Translations under genes and position numbers: made by a program
NCBI RefSeq assembly: GCF_052119645.1
Contig: NZ_JBGQOM010000003.1
Coordinates: forward strand, 186,001-250,000
Source: Paraglaciecola sp030730205
Lineage (GTDB): Bacteria; Pseudomonadota; Gammaproteobacteria; Enterobacterales; Alteromonadaceae
Direction of reading: 5' to 3'
Length of the DNA: 64,000 nt
Notes under the pieces: generated by a model
The model's database searches: none
What the model was told of the DNA's origin: nothing
What the model saw: the letters and a program-made list of their open reading frames with translations, nothing else
Part shown: piece by piece, positions 1-8,112 of the stretch
Layout of the letters: every line of letters starts with the position of its first letter
Position numbering within the stretch: the stretch's first letter is position 1

Positions 1-1140
1 TTATCGAGCTGGGCGAAACCACGAAAGGTATCAACGCCGTTATTTGTGCAACCTGGCAAGAGCTATCTGTTACCCGAACCGTTGGGTACCGTATTGATTA
101 TTGGCGCGTGGAATTATCCACTGCAGCTAGTGCTCGCACCGCTTGTAGCGGCTATTGCAGCTGGAAATTGCGCCATACTCAAACCCTCTGAGTTATCGTT
201 TACGACTGCTCAATTATTAGCGAATCTGATTCCGCAATATTTAGATAGTAGTGCTTATAAAGTTGTCTTAGGCGCAGTAGAAGAAACCACTGAATTACTT
301 AAACAGCGTTTTGACCATATTCTGTATACCGGCGGTGAACAGGTCGGCAAAATTGTCATGCGCGCTGCGGCTGAATACTTAACGCCTGTTACCCTTGAAT
401 TAGGTGGTAAATGCCCTTGTATCGTCGACAGCCATACTGACTTAGCGGTAACGGTGGCTCGAATTGCTTGGAGTAAATGGATGAACACAGGGCAAACCTG
501 CGTAGCTCCTGATTACGTGATAGTTGAAGAAAACTTTGCCGATACCTTTGTTGCTGCTTTAACTGCAAAAATTGAAGCATTTTATAGCGCCAACCCCAAA
601 CAAAATGTCGACTACGGCCGTATCATTAATGAGCGACATTACAGACGTTTGAACCACTATCTAGAGGGACAGAATGTTATTTATGGCGGTGACGTAGACC
701 CTGTAAGCCACTATATTGCCCCCACTATTGTCATGTCACCTAAACTTGATAGCCCTGTGATGCAAGAAGAAATATTTGGACCGATTTTGGTTATTCTAAC
801 TGTGGATAAAATCCAACAAGCCATTGATATCATTAACGATCGCCCTAAACCATTAGCCTTGTATCTTTACACCAAAGACAAAAATTTAGAACAGGCGGTA
901 TTGCAGCAAACCAGTGCCGGAAACGTGGGCATTAATGATGGCATGATGTTTATGGCTAACCCTAACTTACCCTTTGGCGGCGTGGGCAACAGTGGCATGG
1001 GCGCTTATCATGGCCAATTTGGTTTTGATACCTTTAGTCATTTAAAAACCGTTCTCAAACGCAGTTTTTGGTTTGATGTGGCTTTACGCTACCCACCATT
1101 TAACAGCACTAAGTTAAACTGGCTTAAAAAGTTGCTGTAA
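1..1140 (+). CDS. Aldehyde dehydrogenase, class 3-like (5' end outside window)
   Basis: This is an NAD(P)-dependent aldehyde dehydrogenase that oxidises an aldehyde to the carboxylate. The reading frame is open to base 1 and the residues before the GTG at 46 still match the family (WAKPRKVSTPL then VQPGKSY), so the gene starts upstream of the window. Visible family motifs are the Rossmann-region ILKPSE, the general-base Glu in TLELGGK (codon 397-399), the catalytic Cys in GQTC (codon 499-501) and EEIFGPI. The C-terminal tail with SHLKTVLKR and a hydrophobic end resembles class 3 enzymes such as fatty or coniferyl aldehyde dehydrogenases. The substrate cannot be told from sequence. A VOC-family gene follows 30 bases later and may be co-transcribed. 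Confidence 0.93.
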   Translation, partial: LSSWAKPRKVSTPLFVQPGKSYLLPEPLGTVLIIGAWNYPLQLVLAPLVAAIAAGNCAILKPSELSFTTAQLLANLIPQYLDSSAYKVVLGAVEETTELLKQRFDHILYTGGEQVGKIVMRAAAEYLTPVTLELGGKCPCIVDSHTDLAVTVARIAWSKWMNTGQTCVAPDYVIVEENFADTFVAALTAKIEAFYSANPKQNVDYGRIINERHYRRLNHYLEGQNVIYGGDVDPVSHYIAPTIVMSPKLDSPVMQEEIFGPILVILTVDKIQQAIDIINDRPKPLALYLYTKDKNLEQAVLQQTSAGNVGINDGMMFMANPNLPFGGVGNSGMGAYHGQFGFDTFSHLKTVLKRSFWFDVALRYPPFNSTKLNWLKKLL

Positions 1141-1170
1141 TTTCACTCACTGATAAGGAAACAAACTTAC

Positions 1171-1617
1171 ATGACTATCATGCCTTTTCATCTTGCCGTT
1201 CCAGTAGATTGTTTAGATAACGCGCGCGCCTTTTATGGTGAGTTGTTAGGGTGTCAGCAAGGGCGTAGCTCTGCACAATGGATAGACTGGGACTTTTTTG
1301 GACATCAATTGGTGACGCATTTGGTTGAGCAAATGCCCAGTGCCCCTAAACATAATCAAGTCGACGAGCATGCGGTACCCGTTCCGCACTTTGGCGTTGT
1401 GCTAGGCTGGGAAACTTGGCAACAGTTGGCCGATAAGCTGCAAAAAGCACAGATAAGGTTTGTTATTGAACCTTATATTCGGTTTAAAGGCCAAGTGGGC
1501 GAACAAGCCACCTTATTTTTTCTTGACCCCGCAGGCAATGCTCTGGAATTTAAAGCGTTTAAAGACATGTCTCAATTGTTTGCTCACTCATCATACACCA
1601 CTGGTAACAATCCATAA
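1171..1617 (+). CDS. VOC-superfamily protein (glyoxalase/dioxygenase-like)
   Basis: A 148-residue protein of the vicinal oxygen chelate fold, the metal-binding fold of glyoxalase I, extradiol dioxygenases and bleomycin-resistance proteins. The two expected beta-alpha-beta halves are visible: PFHLAVPVDCLDNARAFY at the N-terminus and HFGVVLGWETW in the middle. The C-terminal half has FLDPAGNALEFKAF, whose Glu is the usual last metal ligand; His7 is the likely first. A purine-rich AAGGAAAC stretch lies about ten bases before the ATG. It follows the aldehyde dehydrogenase closely. The substrate is unknown; an enzyme acting on a small aldehyde or dicarbonyl is possible but not shown. Confidence 0.88.
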   Translation: MTIMPFHLAVPVDCLDNARAFYGELLGCQQGRSSAQWIDWDFFGHQLVTHLVEQMPSAPKHNQVDEHAVPVPHFGVVLGWETWQQLADKLQKAQIRFVIEPYIRFKGQVGEQATLFFLDPAGNALEFKAFKDMSQLFAHSSYTTGNNP

Positions 1618-1707
1618 TGTGTTGCGCTATCAGTAGCCAGTAGATTGTTTAGATTACAGTGAAAAGCTGGCTGACATTCACCTTTTTAAAACCTTAAGCC
1701 TTATTCA

Positions 1708-2934
1708 TTAAAGCGATTTTTTTGTTGGCATCACTACGTTAGCAAAAATAAGCCCTGCGACTAGCGACATGAAAATTAAAAACACTTCTTGGCCAATATG
1801 ATCAGCTTGTACAAAATCTTGGCCCGAAATAAAGGAGTTTAAACCAATATAGGTTTTTGAGCCTGGCACCAGCACAATCAATCCGTGCATGGCAACAATC
1901 GCCGAAGGCGCATTAGCAAACTTGGTAAATAAGTTGGCGTATACGCCCAGCGCAAAAGCACCTACAAAGGTACCCAAGCCAAAATCTAAATAAGCCGAAC
2001 TCCACGTTGACGCACCATAAGCAATAAAAGCAGAAAGGAGGGCCCAGGGAATGTGTTTGACCCGTGTACGAAAGATGGCAACCAAAGCAAAACACAACAA
2101 AAATACCGCAAGCCAAGTCGCCCAAAAAGGCAGAGAAGCTTCAGGTAAAAATTCATTTGTGCCAAACAAACTAAAACCAACACTGATCCCCAAAAATGCA
2201 CCAAAATACAATTTGAATAGCTGCATCATCGCGTCCATTACCCGTGCAGTGCCTGACATTAAGTTGCGAGAAGACAGCTCTGCCAAGCCCATGGTCAAAG
2301 ACAAACCAGGCACTAAAATAATGACCGATGACAACACCATCAAGGGGATATTGATACCCGGCGCAATATAGTAGCTAATGGCGCAGGCAAGTAAACCAGC
2401 CACAAAAGACGTCACAGGCTCTAACATCAAGTTAACGCGTTTAGAATATTGCGCCCATAAGGTCCAGATATACGCCACTAAGCCCAACAAGCCTGACCAA
2501 ATGACTTCTCGCAAACTCGCCCCCATCAGCATAGCGAAAGCGCCGGTCGACAAACCGAAGGCCAAACCAGTAAGTAACTTACCGTAGGGGCTTGGCATTA
2601 AGCTGATCTCGTCTAAACGTTTATCCGCTTCCGTTAACGATAATTCACCGGATAATAATTGAATCGCCAATTCATCGGTGAGCGAAAGTAAATTCATATC
2701 TAAATCACCGGGCTCAACTCGCGCGGCATGATTATACTCGTCTTCGTGTTTATCACTCCAGATAACAAAGGTAAGAGACGTCGGTGTTGATAAAAACGAG
2801 GCATGCACACCCAAGTAAGCAGCAACTTCATGCAAATACGCCTCAAGACGAAACGCAGGCGTCCCGTACTTATGCAACATTTTGCCAAGCTTAACGATAA
2901 ATCGACGTATTTGAATAAACTCGCTTTTGTTCAC
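1708..2934 (-). CDS. Threonine/serine exporter family protein (ThrE-like)
   Basis: An integral membrane exporter of the ThrE family, expected to move small amino acids such as Thr and Ser out of the cell. At 408 residues it is a fusion of the two halves that E. coli encodes separately as YjjP and YjjB. The N-terminal soluble part (about residues 1-110) has the family pattern KLGKMLHKYGTPAFRLE and a second cytoplasmic stretch ending LSLTEADKRLDEI. About ten hydrophobic segments follow, including VLSSVIILVPGLSLTMGLAE and the matching IVLVPGSKTYIGLNS in the second half. It is convergent with the VOC gene and divergent from a small unknown gene. Confidence 0.88.
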   Translation of the reverse strand: MNKSEFIQIRRFIVKLGKMLHKYGTPAFRLEAYLHEVAAYLGVHASFLSTPTSLTFVIWSDKHEDEYNHAARVEPGDLDMNLLSLTDELAIQLLSGELSLTEADKRLDEISLMPSPYGKLLTGLAFGLSTGAFAMLMGASLREVIWSGLLGLVAYIWTLWAQYSKRVNLMLEPVTSFVAGLLACAISYYIAPGINIPLMVLSSVIILVPGLSLTMGLAELSSRNLMSGTARVMDAMMQLFKLYFGAFLGISVGFSLFGTNEFLPEASLPFWATWLAVFLLCFALVAIFRTRVKHIPWALLSAFIAYGASTWSSAYLDFGLGTFVGAFALGVYANLFTKFANAPSAIVAMHGLIVLVPGSKTYIGLNSFISGQDFVQADHIGQEVFLIFMSLVAGLIFANVVMPTKKSL

Positions 2935-3220
2935 TACTTTGTACTCTGTATATAAGCCATTGACACGATGTCATTAAAGCGCGGATTGTAGTGTTTGCAG
3001 TAGGTTTGAGCAATGCACAATTTTTGCTCAATCGAATTATAAAAACTAATGCTTTTAAGACTAAGCTGGTGACTCAGTAAGCAATAGTTAAGGCATGGTA
3101 ATTAGACAGGAAAGAGCACCACTCCAGCAGGCGTCATGGTAAAATTTTCCAAGCCAGCTAAACTCGATAGCACTGACTTTCACAGATCATTTTAAGCATT
3201 AACTGAAACGAGATTGCTCT

Positions 3221-3613
3221 ATGTTTGAACCTATTCATGGCGAATATTCAATTAAGTTAATCGGCAATATTGTGTATTGTGATTACTCTCATGGCTTTAA
3301 TAAAGCAGGGGTGATTGCCATTACAGAGGAAATGCTCAGAGTCGCCGAGCCAGTCAAACAATGGGTTATGCTGCAGCGCCCTGAGCCAAGTGCGGGTATT
3401 ACCAGTGACGCCATAGAAACCATGTACCGAGGTTATATCAAGTTACAGCAATCCGGCTGTTTAGGGGTTGGCATAGTGGATAACAGTATTTTTGTACGAG
3501 CAGGTAATTTCCCTAAAGATGGGCCACTTACAATGCCAATACACATTCACAAAGATGAAAAAGTGTTAATGGCTTATTTACACGATATTTTACGAGATAA
3601 CACATTAGCCTAA
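3221..3613 (+). CDS. Conserved hypothetical protein, possibly SpoIIAA/STAS-like
   Basis: A 130-residue soluble protein that I do not recognise by name. There is no signal peptide or membrane segment. The alternating pattern (IKLIGNIVYCDYSHGFNKAG, then a helix, then KQWVMLQRP and later CLGVGIVDN) resembles small SpoIIAA/STAS-like domains found as single-domain proteins in marine gammaproteobacteria, but this is inference from the pattern. The upstream gene thrE is divergent and the downstream dps gene is 301 bases away, so it is probably transcribed alone. The base composition matches its neighbours. A purine-rich AAACGAGA stretch precedes the ATG. Confidence 0.7.
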   Translation: MFEPIHGEYSIKLIGNIVYCDYSHGFNKAGVIAITEEMLRVAEPVKQWVMLQRPEPSAGITSDAIETMYRGYIKLQQSGCLGVGIVDNSIFVRAGNFPKDGPLTMPIHIHKDEKVLMAYLHDILRDNTLA

Positions 3614-3914
3614 AGACAAAAAAGCTCGCGTTCCACGCCAAAACATAACATAGCTACTCGCGCTTACCGAAAATACGTCACCGTTCGCTCACCCTCATTA
3701 ATTGCTAACTCATGGCAAAACTAGATTACTACAATCGTTTTTACTGCTTAGCGCTAAGCACTTGATTAATGTTAACTTAGCCTCATGTCTTGTTACGACA
3801 TCAATTTTTTTGTTTTGGGCTGGCACGTCAAGATTAGCAACATTAAGTTGAACTTGAATGTGGTGAAATGCCTCAAGCATCAGAGCGTAAACTAATCTAA
3901 TTAAGGAGCTAACT
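3614..3914. other. Intergenic region upstream of dps
   Basis: No coding sequence is convincing in this 301-base gap. It must carry the dps promoter and contains a perfect 16-base palindrome at 3745-3760. I could not single out one clear -35/-10 pair. No tRNA-like or repeat-family structure is apparent. Confidence 0.6.
3745..3760. promoter_or_regulatory. Perfect 16-bp palindrome upstream of dps
   Basis: TGCTTAGCGCTAAGCA reads the same on both strands. It lies 154 bases before the dps ATG in a region with no gene, so it could be a binding site for a dimeric regulator or a small hairpin with a GCGC loop. I cannot assign it to a known regulator from sequence alone. Confidence 0.4.
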
Positions 3915-4385
3915 ATGAGCACTATTGATATTGGAATTAATCAAGCGGATCGTCAAACTATTGCTGAGGGTCTAAAACGCTTACTGGCTGATACCTATAC
4001 TCTGTACTTACAAACCCATAACTTCCACTGGAATGTAACAGGCGCACGTTTCCGTGAACTACATTTAATGTTTGAAGAGCACTACACCGAATTAGCGGTA
4101 GCGGTAGATGACATAGCAGAACGTATCCGTACCTTAGATGTAGCAGCACCGGGCACCTATAAAGAGTTTGTACGTTTAAGCTCAATTGAAGAAGTTGAAG
4201 GTGTTCCGCAAGCAGCAGAAATGGTGCAGATATTAGTTAAAAGCCATGAATCAGTGGTGAAAACCTGCCGAACAGTGTTGAAATCAGCACAAGAAGCTGA
4301 CGATGAGTCAACTGCCGCGTTAGTGTCTGACCGCATGCGCTTGCATGAAAAAACCGCTTGGATGTTACGTGCATTAACGCAATAA
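3915..4385 (+). CDS. dps: Dps-family ferritin-like DNA-protection protein
   Basis: A 156-residue Dps-family protein. Members form hollow dodecamers, oxidise Fe(II) with peroxide at inter-subunit centres and store the iron, protecting DNA in stress and stationary phase. The ferroxidase motifs are intact: THNFHWNVTG gives the first His, and LHLMFEEHYTELAVAVDDIAER gives the His-Asp-Glu set. Four-helix ferritin-like spacing is kept. A strong AAGGAG site lies eight bases before the ATG. A strong bidirectional terminator follows the stop codon. The gene stands alone and has a long upstream region with a perfect palindrome. Whether it binds DNA cannot be told; the N-terminal tail is short and not Lys-rich. 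Confidence 0.95.
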   Translation: MSTIDIGINQADRQTIAEGLKRLLADTYTLYLQTHNFHWNVTGARFRELHLMFEEHYTELAVAVDDIAERIRTLDVAAPGTYKEFVRLSSIEEVEGVPQAAEMVQILVKSHESVVKTCRTVLKSAQEADDESTAALVSDRMRLHEKTAWMLRALTQ

Positions 4386-4400
4386 GCGGTTTAAAAATTA

Positions 4401-4428
4401 AAAAAGGTGCATTGATTGCACCTTTTTT
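4401..4428. terminator. Bidirectional intrinsic terminator between dps and yitT-like gene
   Basis: An 11-base stem AAAAAGGTGCA / TGCACCTTTTT with a 5-base loop TTGAT. Both strands carry a T-run after the stem, so it can stop transcription from dps on the plus strand and from the convergent membrane-protein gene on the minus strand. Confidence 0.88.
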
Positions 4429-4440
4429 ATTGAACTTGGT

Positions 4441-5115
4441 TTATTTAAAGGTGCTGCACACCGACTCATGTAACTCAATATCTTTTTGCTCGCTTGGTTT
4501 TTTCGCTTTGACTTCAACAAAGGCTTGATAACGACCGGGTTTGTGATTCACCGCTATTAGCAAGTTTAAGGTAATCGCCCCCATTACGGATAACAGCACC
4601 ACATCAAAAGAATACATCAATAGCGAAGAACTCAAGATTAAAGTGTCAACTAACAAACCAAAGTTGCCGGCGCGGATTGAATACTTATTTTGTAAAAAAA
4701 GCGCCAAAATACCTAAACCACCTAAGCTCGATTTATGCCTGAACATAATAAGTAAACCCACCCCAATTAACATGCCGCCTACTGTGGCCGCGAAGACCGG
4801 ATGTACCTCTTCAATTTTAATCAACATCGGCATGTACTCGGTCATTAATGACACCATAGTCACCGAAATAAAGGTATTGATGGTGAAGCGCTTTGAAAGC
4901 TGAGTCCATGCAATAAAGTAAAAGGGCACATTAATTAAGAAAAATAGAGCACCGAAACTTAACGAGGTAAAGTGCATACCGATAATGGCTAATCCAGCTG
5001 TTCCTCCGGTGATCAGCTGATGACTGTTAAACAGGGTTACGCCAAAAGACACCATGACACCTGCACAGAATAAAGCCATGACATCTTCATAAAATCGGTG
5101 GGTAGGAAATTGCAT
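4441..5115 (-). CDS. YitT-family membrane protein
   Basis: A polytopic inner-membrane protein of the YitT/DUF161 family, whose function is poorly known. About six hydrophobic segments are visible, with the family Gly-rich patterns NSHQLITGGTAGLAIIG and RHKSSLGGLGILALFLQNK. A TTG at 5175 would extend it by 20 residues. I chose the ATG at 5115 because it is preceded by AAAGGTG at a good distance and because MQFPTHRFYED is a typical cytoplasmic start just before the first membrane helix. A charged C-terminal tail with KAKKPSEQKD ends the protein. It shares the bidirectional terminator with dps. Confidence 0.85.
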   Translation of the reverse strand: MQFPTHRFYEDVMALFCAGVMVSFGVTLFNSHQLITGGTAGLAIIGMHFTSLSFGALFFLINVPFYFIAWTQLSKRFTINTFISVTMVSLMTEYMPMLIKIEEVHPVFAATVGGMLIGVGLLIMFRHKSSLGGLGILALFLQNKYSIRAGNFGLLVDTLILSSSLLMYSFDVVLLSVMGAITLNLLIAVNHKPGRYQAFVEVKAKKPSEQKDIELHESVCSTFK

Positions 5116-5451
5116 GAAAAGAAACACCTTTAGCTGCGTAATGAACGAAATCACTGACCGTGTCACGGCCAGCAAGCCCTAAGTGAAACAAGACGGTTTC
5201 AAGGGTGCGCAGTTTACCGAACCAGACTCATTTTAATAGTCTGCTCAGCAAGACACTTGCTGCTATTTTATACAGCACTGTTCACACAGCTTTACGACTT
5301 TCGACACTATGGTAAACAGGGTGTTGACGGATTGTTATCGCGCCCGAAATTTGCCAAGGCACTCATGTTGAACGAGCATAAATAAGGGCTAAACTTAGGC
5401 GGTTAAAAAGGCGGAAAACAAGGGTTGAAGCAGCAAAGAGATGCAAAACAT
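5116..5451. other. Intergenic region between YitT-like gene and GGDEF gene
   Basis: No gene is seen in these 336 bases. Both flanking genes are on the minus strand, so this is the promoter region of the YitT-like gene. On that strand a TATAAAAT box at 5265-5272 is a possible -10 element, without a clear -35 match. No obvious terminator for the GGDEF gene was found. Confidence 0.5.
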
Positions 5452-7344
5452 TCAGCATACTAGCTGATTACGCCCACGTTCTTTTGCCATGTAGAGATTT
5501 TCATCGGCACGACTGATAAGCCCTTGCAAGCTAATGTCGGTATTCGGGTCAAATTGTGCAACCCCCATTGAAAACGTCACGTTTTCGCTATCGGGTAAAC
5601 CAATAATTAGCTGCGAATTTAAGGCTTCACGCAGGCGCTCAAATGCAGACTTAATTGCCCCTTGGCTGCCATGTTGAAATACTATCAGCCATTCTTCACC
5701 GCCATAGCGTCCAAAGGCATCCGTACCTCGCAAATTCTCTTTACACACTTGCGCGAACGCTTTTAGCACATTATCACCGGTATTATGACCAAATTTATCG
5801 TTGATCACTTTAAACTTGTCTATATCAATAATAGCGATGGTTAAGGTATTTTTTTCGTCCTGCTGCGCGTTGTCAAATATGCGCTTAGCGTGCTCAAGAA
5901 TATACCGCCGGTTTGGCGACGACGTCAGTGGGTCAACAAATGCCATCGCCTTAAAACGATTACTGTGTTTAATCTTCGTCATCAAGATCCACAGCATGAA
6001 AAGCAATAACACTACGGTTAACGCAATGACTAACAGCCAAATGTTGGCTTGCTTTTTTTGCTGCTCGATAGTTAATGAGTTCAGTTGATTTTGCATGCGC
6101 AAGGCAGCGTTTTGCTCTTCTGTCAGTTGAGACTCAAACTGCACTTTATATTTTTGAATTTCTTTTTCTTGCTCTAAGATTTTCAATTCACTCATTAGCT
6201 GTACGTTCTTTTTCAAGGTTTCAAAGGCCAAAGCATGCTCACCTTGTAAAAACAGAGCATCTGCCAGCACCGCGTTGTATTTAACTTGATTATAAGGGTC
6301 ATCTAAGTTGGCGAGGAGCATTGCTATTTTTTCTATCGTTTGCATGGCACGAACATCATCCTTTAATCCCAGATAACACTTACTCAGCCCGATTAAAATA
6401 ACAACTTGACGGCGATAATTACCGGTTTCTACAAATTTTTCATAGCTTTTTTTATACAACTCAATGGCAGTTTGCCATTCTTCGTTTACCGCAAAAATAT
6501 CAGCCAAGGCTGCTTGCGAATAGGCGATACCGCTCTCATCTTTCAATGAGACACTCAGTGCTAATGCAGCCTCGTGATTACGTAAAGCCTCCACTAAATC
6601 CTTGCTCTCAAAGTAGGCTTCGCCGATATTATAATAAATAATAGATGCTCTAAAAACATCCCCTTGTTTGTTAGCTATATCGATGGCTTCTTGGAAATAT
6701 TTAACCGCGGATTCGAAGTTTTTGAGCGAAATATTGATGCTGCCTAGCATATTTAGCACCCCGCCTAGCCCCTCTAAATCATTGCTCTGTAAATACAGAT
6801 CGTGAGCTTTATTTAACGATAAAATTGCCCCTGTCCAGTTAGAAAGCACGATTTGACTTCGGCCAACCTCACTGTAGATATCTGCAGCAAGACGCTTGTC
6901 CTCAATCTTTACAGCCTCCTCAAGAAGATAAAGTTGTTTTGTCACCGTGACCTTGGTGTTGTCATGAAAAGACAGTGAATTAAGCTCAAGAAGATCAAGT
7001 CGAATAAGGTTGTTGCCACTGTTAAGTAACTTTGCCTGCTGTTTAAGAGACTTAAGCTCAGCCGACGAAATACCAGATTCATCCAGTTTATGGAGCAACT
7101 CAAATTTAAGTACATTGGCGGTCAAATTGGCTAATTGCCAATCGTTATGAGTGCTTTTTTGGATATAATTTTGTGTCTGGGATAATTTATCCACAGGTGA
7201 CTTGCCCGCGTTATTACGTAAAGCCTCAAGCTCTTTAAGAAGCTGAGTTTCATTAAAAAATTCAGTATTCGCATATCCTTTAAGGCAAATAAAAAGGTGG
7301 CAACCGAGGATTAAACAACATAAGAATTTCGATGATATTTTCAC
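5452..7344 (-). CDS. TPR-containing membrane diguanylate cyclase (GGDEF)
   Basis: Predicted to make cyclic di-GMP from two GTP. Order of parts in 630 residues: an N-terminal signal sequence ending near GYA, a large periplasmic region of tetratricopeptide repeats (for example YFQEAIDIANKQGDVFRA and YYNIGEAYFESKDLVEAL), a coiled region, one transmembrane helix around residue 440 (LLVIALTVVLLLFMLWIL), then a C-terminal GGDEF domain. The signature is GGEEW at 548-552, so the last aromatic is Trp instead of Phe; catalytic Gly-Gly-Glu-Glu are kept. An RxxD inhibitory site (R539-D542) sits the usual five residues before it. No EAL domain is present. The periplasmic TPRs suggest a sensor input. Confidence 0.93.
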   Translation of the reverse strand: MKISSKFLCCLILGCHLFICLKGYANTEFFNETQLLKELEALRNNAGKSPVDKLSQTQNYIQKSTHNDWQLANLTANVLKFELLHKLDESGISSAELKSLKQQAKLLNSGNNLIRLDLLELNSLSFHDNTKVTVTKQLYLLEEAVKIEDKRLAADIYSEVGRSQIVLSNWTGAILSLNKAHDLYLQSNDLEGLGGVLNMLGSINISLKNFESAVKYFQEAIDIANKQGDVFRASIIYYNIGEAYFESKDLVEALRNHEAALALSVSLKDESGIAYSQAALADIFAVNEEWQTAIELYKKSYEKFVETGNYRRQVVILIGLSKCYLGLKDDVRAMQTIEKIAMLLANLDDPYNQVKYNAVLADALFLQGEHALAFETLKKNVQLMSELKILEQEKEIQKYKVQFESQLTEEQNAALRMQNQLNSLTIEQQKKQANIWLLVIALTVVLLLFMLWILMTKIKHSNRFKAMAFVDPLTSSPNRRYILEHAKRIFDNAQQDEKNTLTIAIIDIDKFKVINDKFGHNTGDNVLKAFAQVCKENLRGTDAFGRYGGEEWLIVFQHGSQGAIKSAFERLREALNSQLIIGLPDSENVTFSMGVAQFDPNTDISLQGLISRADENLYMAKERGRNQLVC

Positions 7345-7628
7345 TATTCCGTATCCAATTTAGTCCACCCAACACCTGTATGGCATGCCACTACACTAAC
7401 CCCTCATATTTTTACTCTGGCGAGTTAGCATTACCCGTAAGTCCTATCTGTGTAGCAATAACAATATTAGCTTATATAACCAACAGGATTTATCTACTCA
7501 TTTACCTTATTTTAGCTAACACTAAGAGTTATGGGACTGAAAGTTTGGTGAATTATCTTTTCCTTGATACTTAATAAATAACGCCATACTGTAAGTCATA
7601 GGTACAAAATAGCATGGTAAAACCTGAC

Positions 7629-8063
7629 ATGAAAATTCCCCGTAACCTTAGCGCTTATTTGTGTCTCTGCACTGCTTCATTCTCGTTCAATATTGCAAAT
7701 GCACAGCCGCAAACTATAGATACTTTAGAAGCATTAGCATGGCAAAATCGGCTTATATTGCTAAACGGCAGCGTGTTACCAAAAGAAACCATGACTCTAT
7801 TAGCTACAGAAGACGCAGCTATCGCTGAACGTGAAATAGTTTGGTTTTGGCTCGACGGCGAGCAGCTCGATAGCAATTTTATCAGCCCATTATCTATTAC
7901 CGCTAAACAACAAATACGCAATGAACTTATTAGCTCCAATGTTGTTTTGATTGGTAAAGATGGTGGAATAAAATTACGCCGCCAAACGTTTACACTTGCC
8001 GAGGTATTGCAGCGTATTGATAGCATGCCTATGCGCCAACAAGAGATGCAAAAGCACAATTGA
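7629..8063 (+). CDS. DUF4174-like secreted protein
   Basis: A small exported protein, about 145 residues, with a signal sequence (SAYLCLCTASFSFNIANAQ). An ATG at 7614 is also possible; the one at 7629 gives a more normal signal peptide. The mature part matches the DUF4174 pattern: NRLILLNGS near the start, and NVVLIGKDGGIKLRR followed by LAEVLQRIDSMPMRQQEM near the end. This family is thioredoxin-like in outline but lacks a CxxC pair here. Function is unknown. A dienelactone-hydrolase-like gene follows 49 bases later on the same strand and may be co-transcribed. Confidence 0.78.
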   Translation: MKIPRNLSAYLCLCTASFSFNIANAQPQTIDTLEALAWQNRLILLNGSVLPKETMTLLATEDAAIAEREIVWFWLDGEQLDSNFISPLSITAKQQIRNELISSNVVLIGKDGGIKLRRQTFTLAEVLQRIDSMPMRQQEMQKHN

Positions 8064-8112
8064 TCTTTTCAACTCAATACTCGTTTAGATCAGGCTTAAC
8101 GGAGATCAAAAT

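Noticed and set aside
7332..7574. Plus-strand 80-residue frame next to the GGDEF gene start
   Set aside because: It overlaps the start of the GGDEF gene, lacks a ribosome site, and has an erratic hydrophobic composition. It looks like a chance frame in AT-rich promoter DNA.
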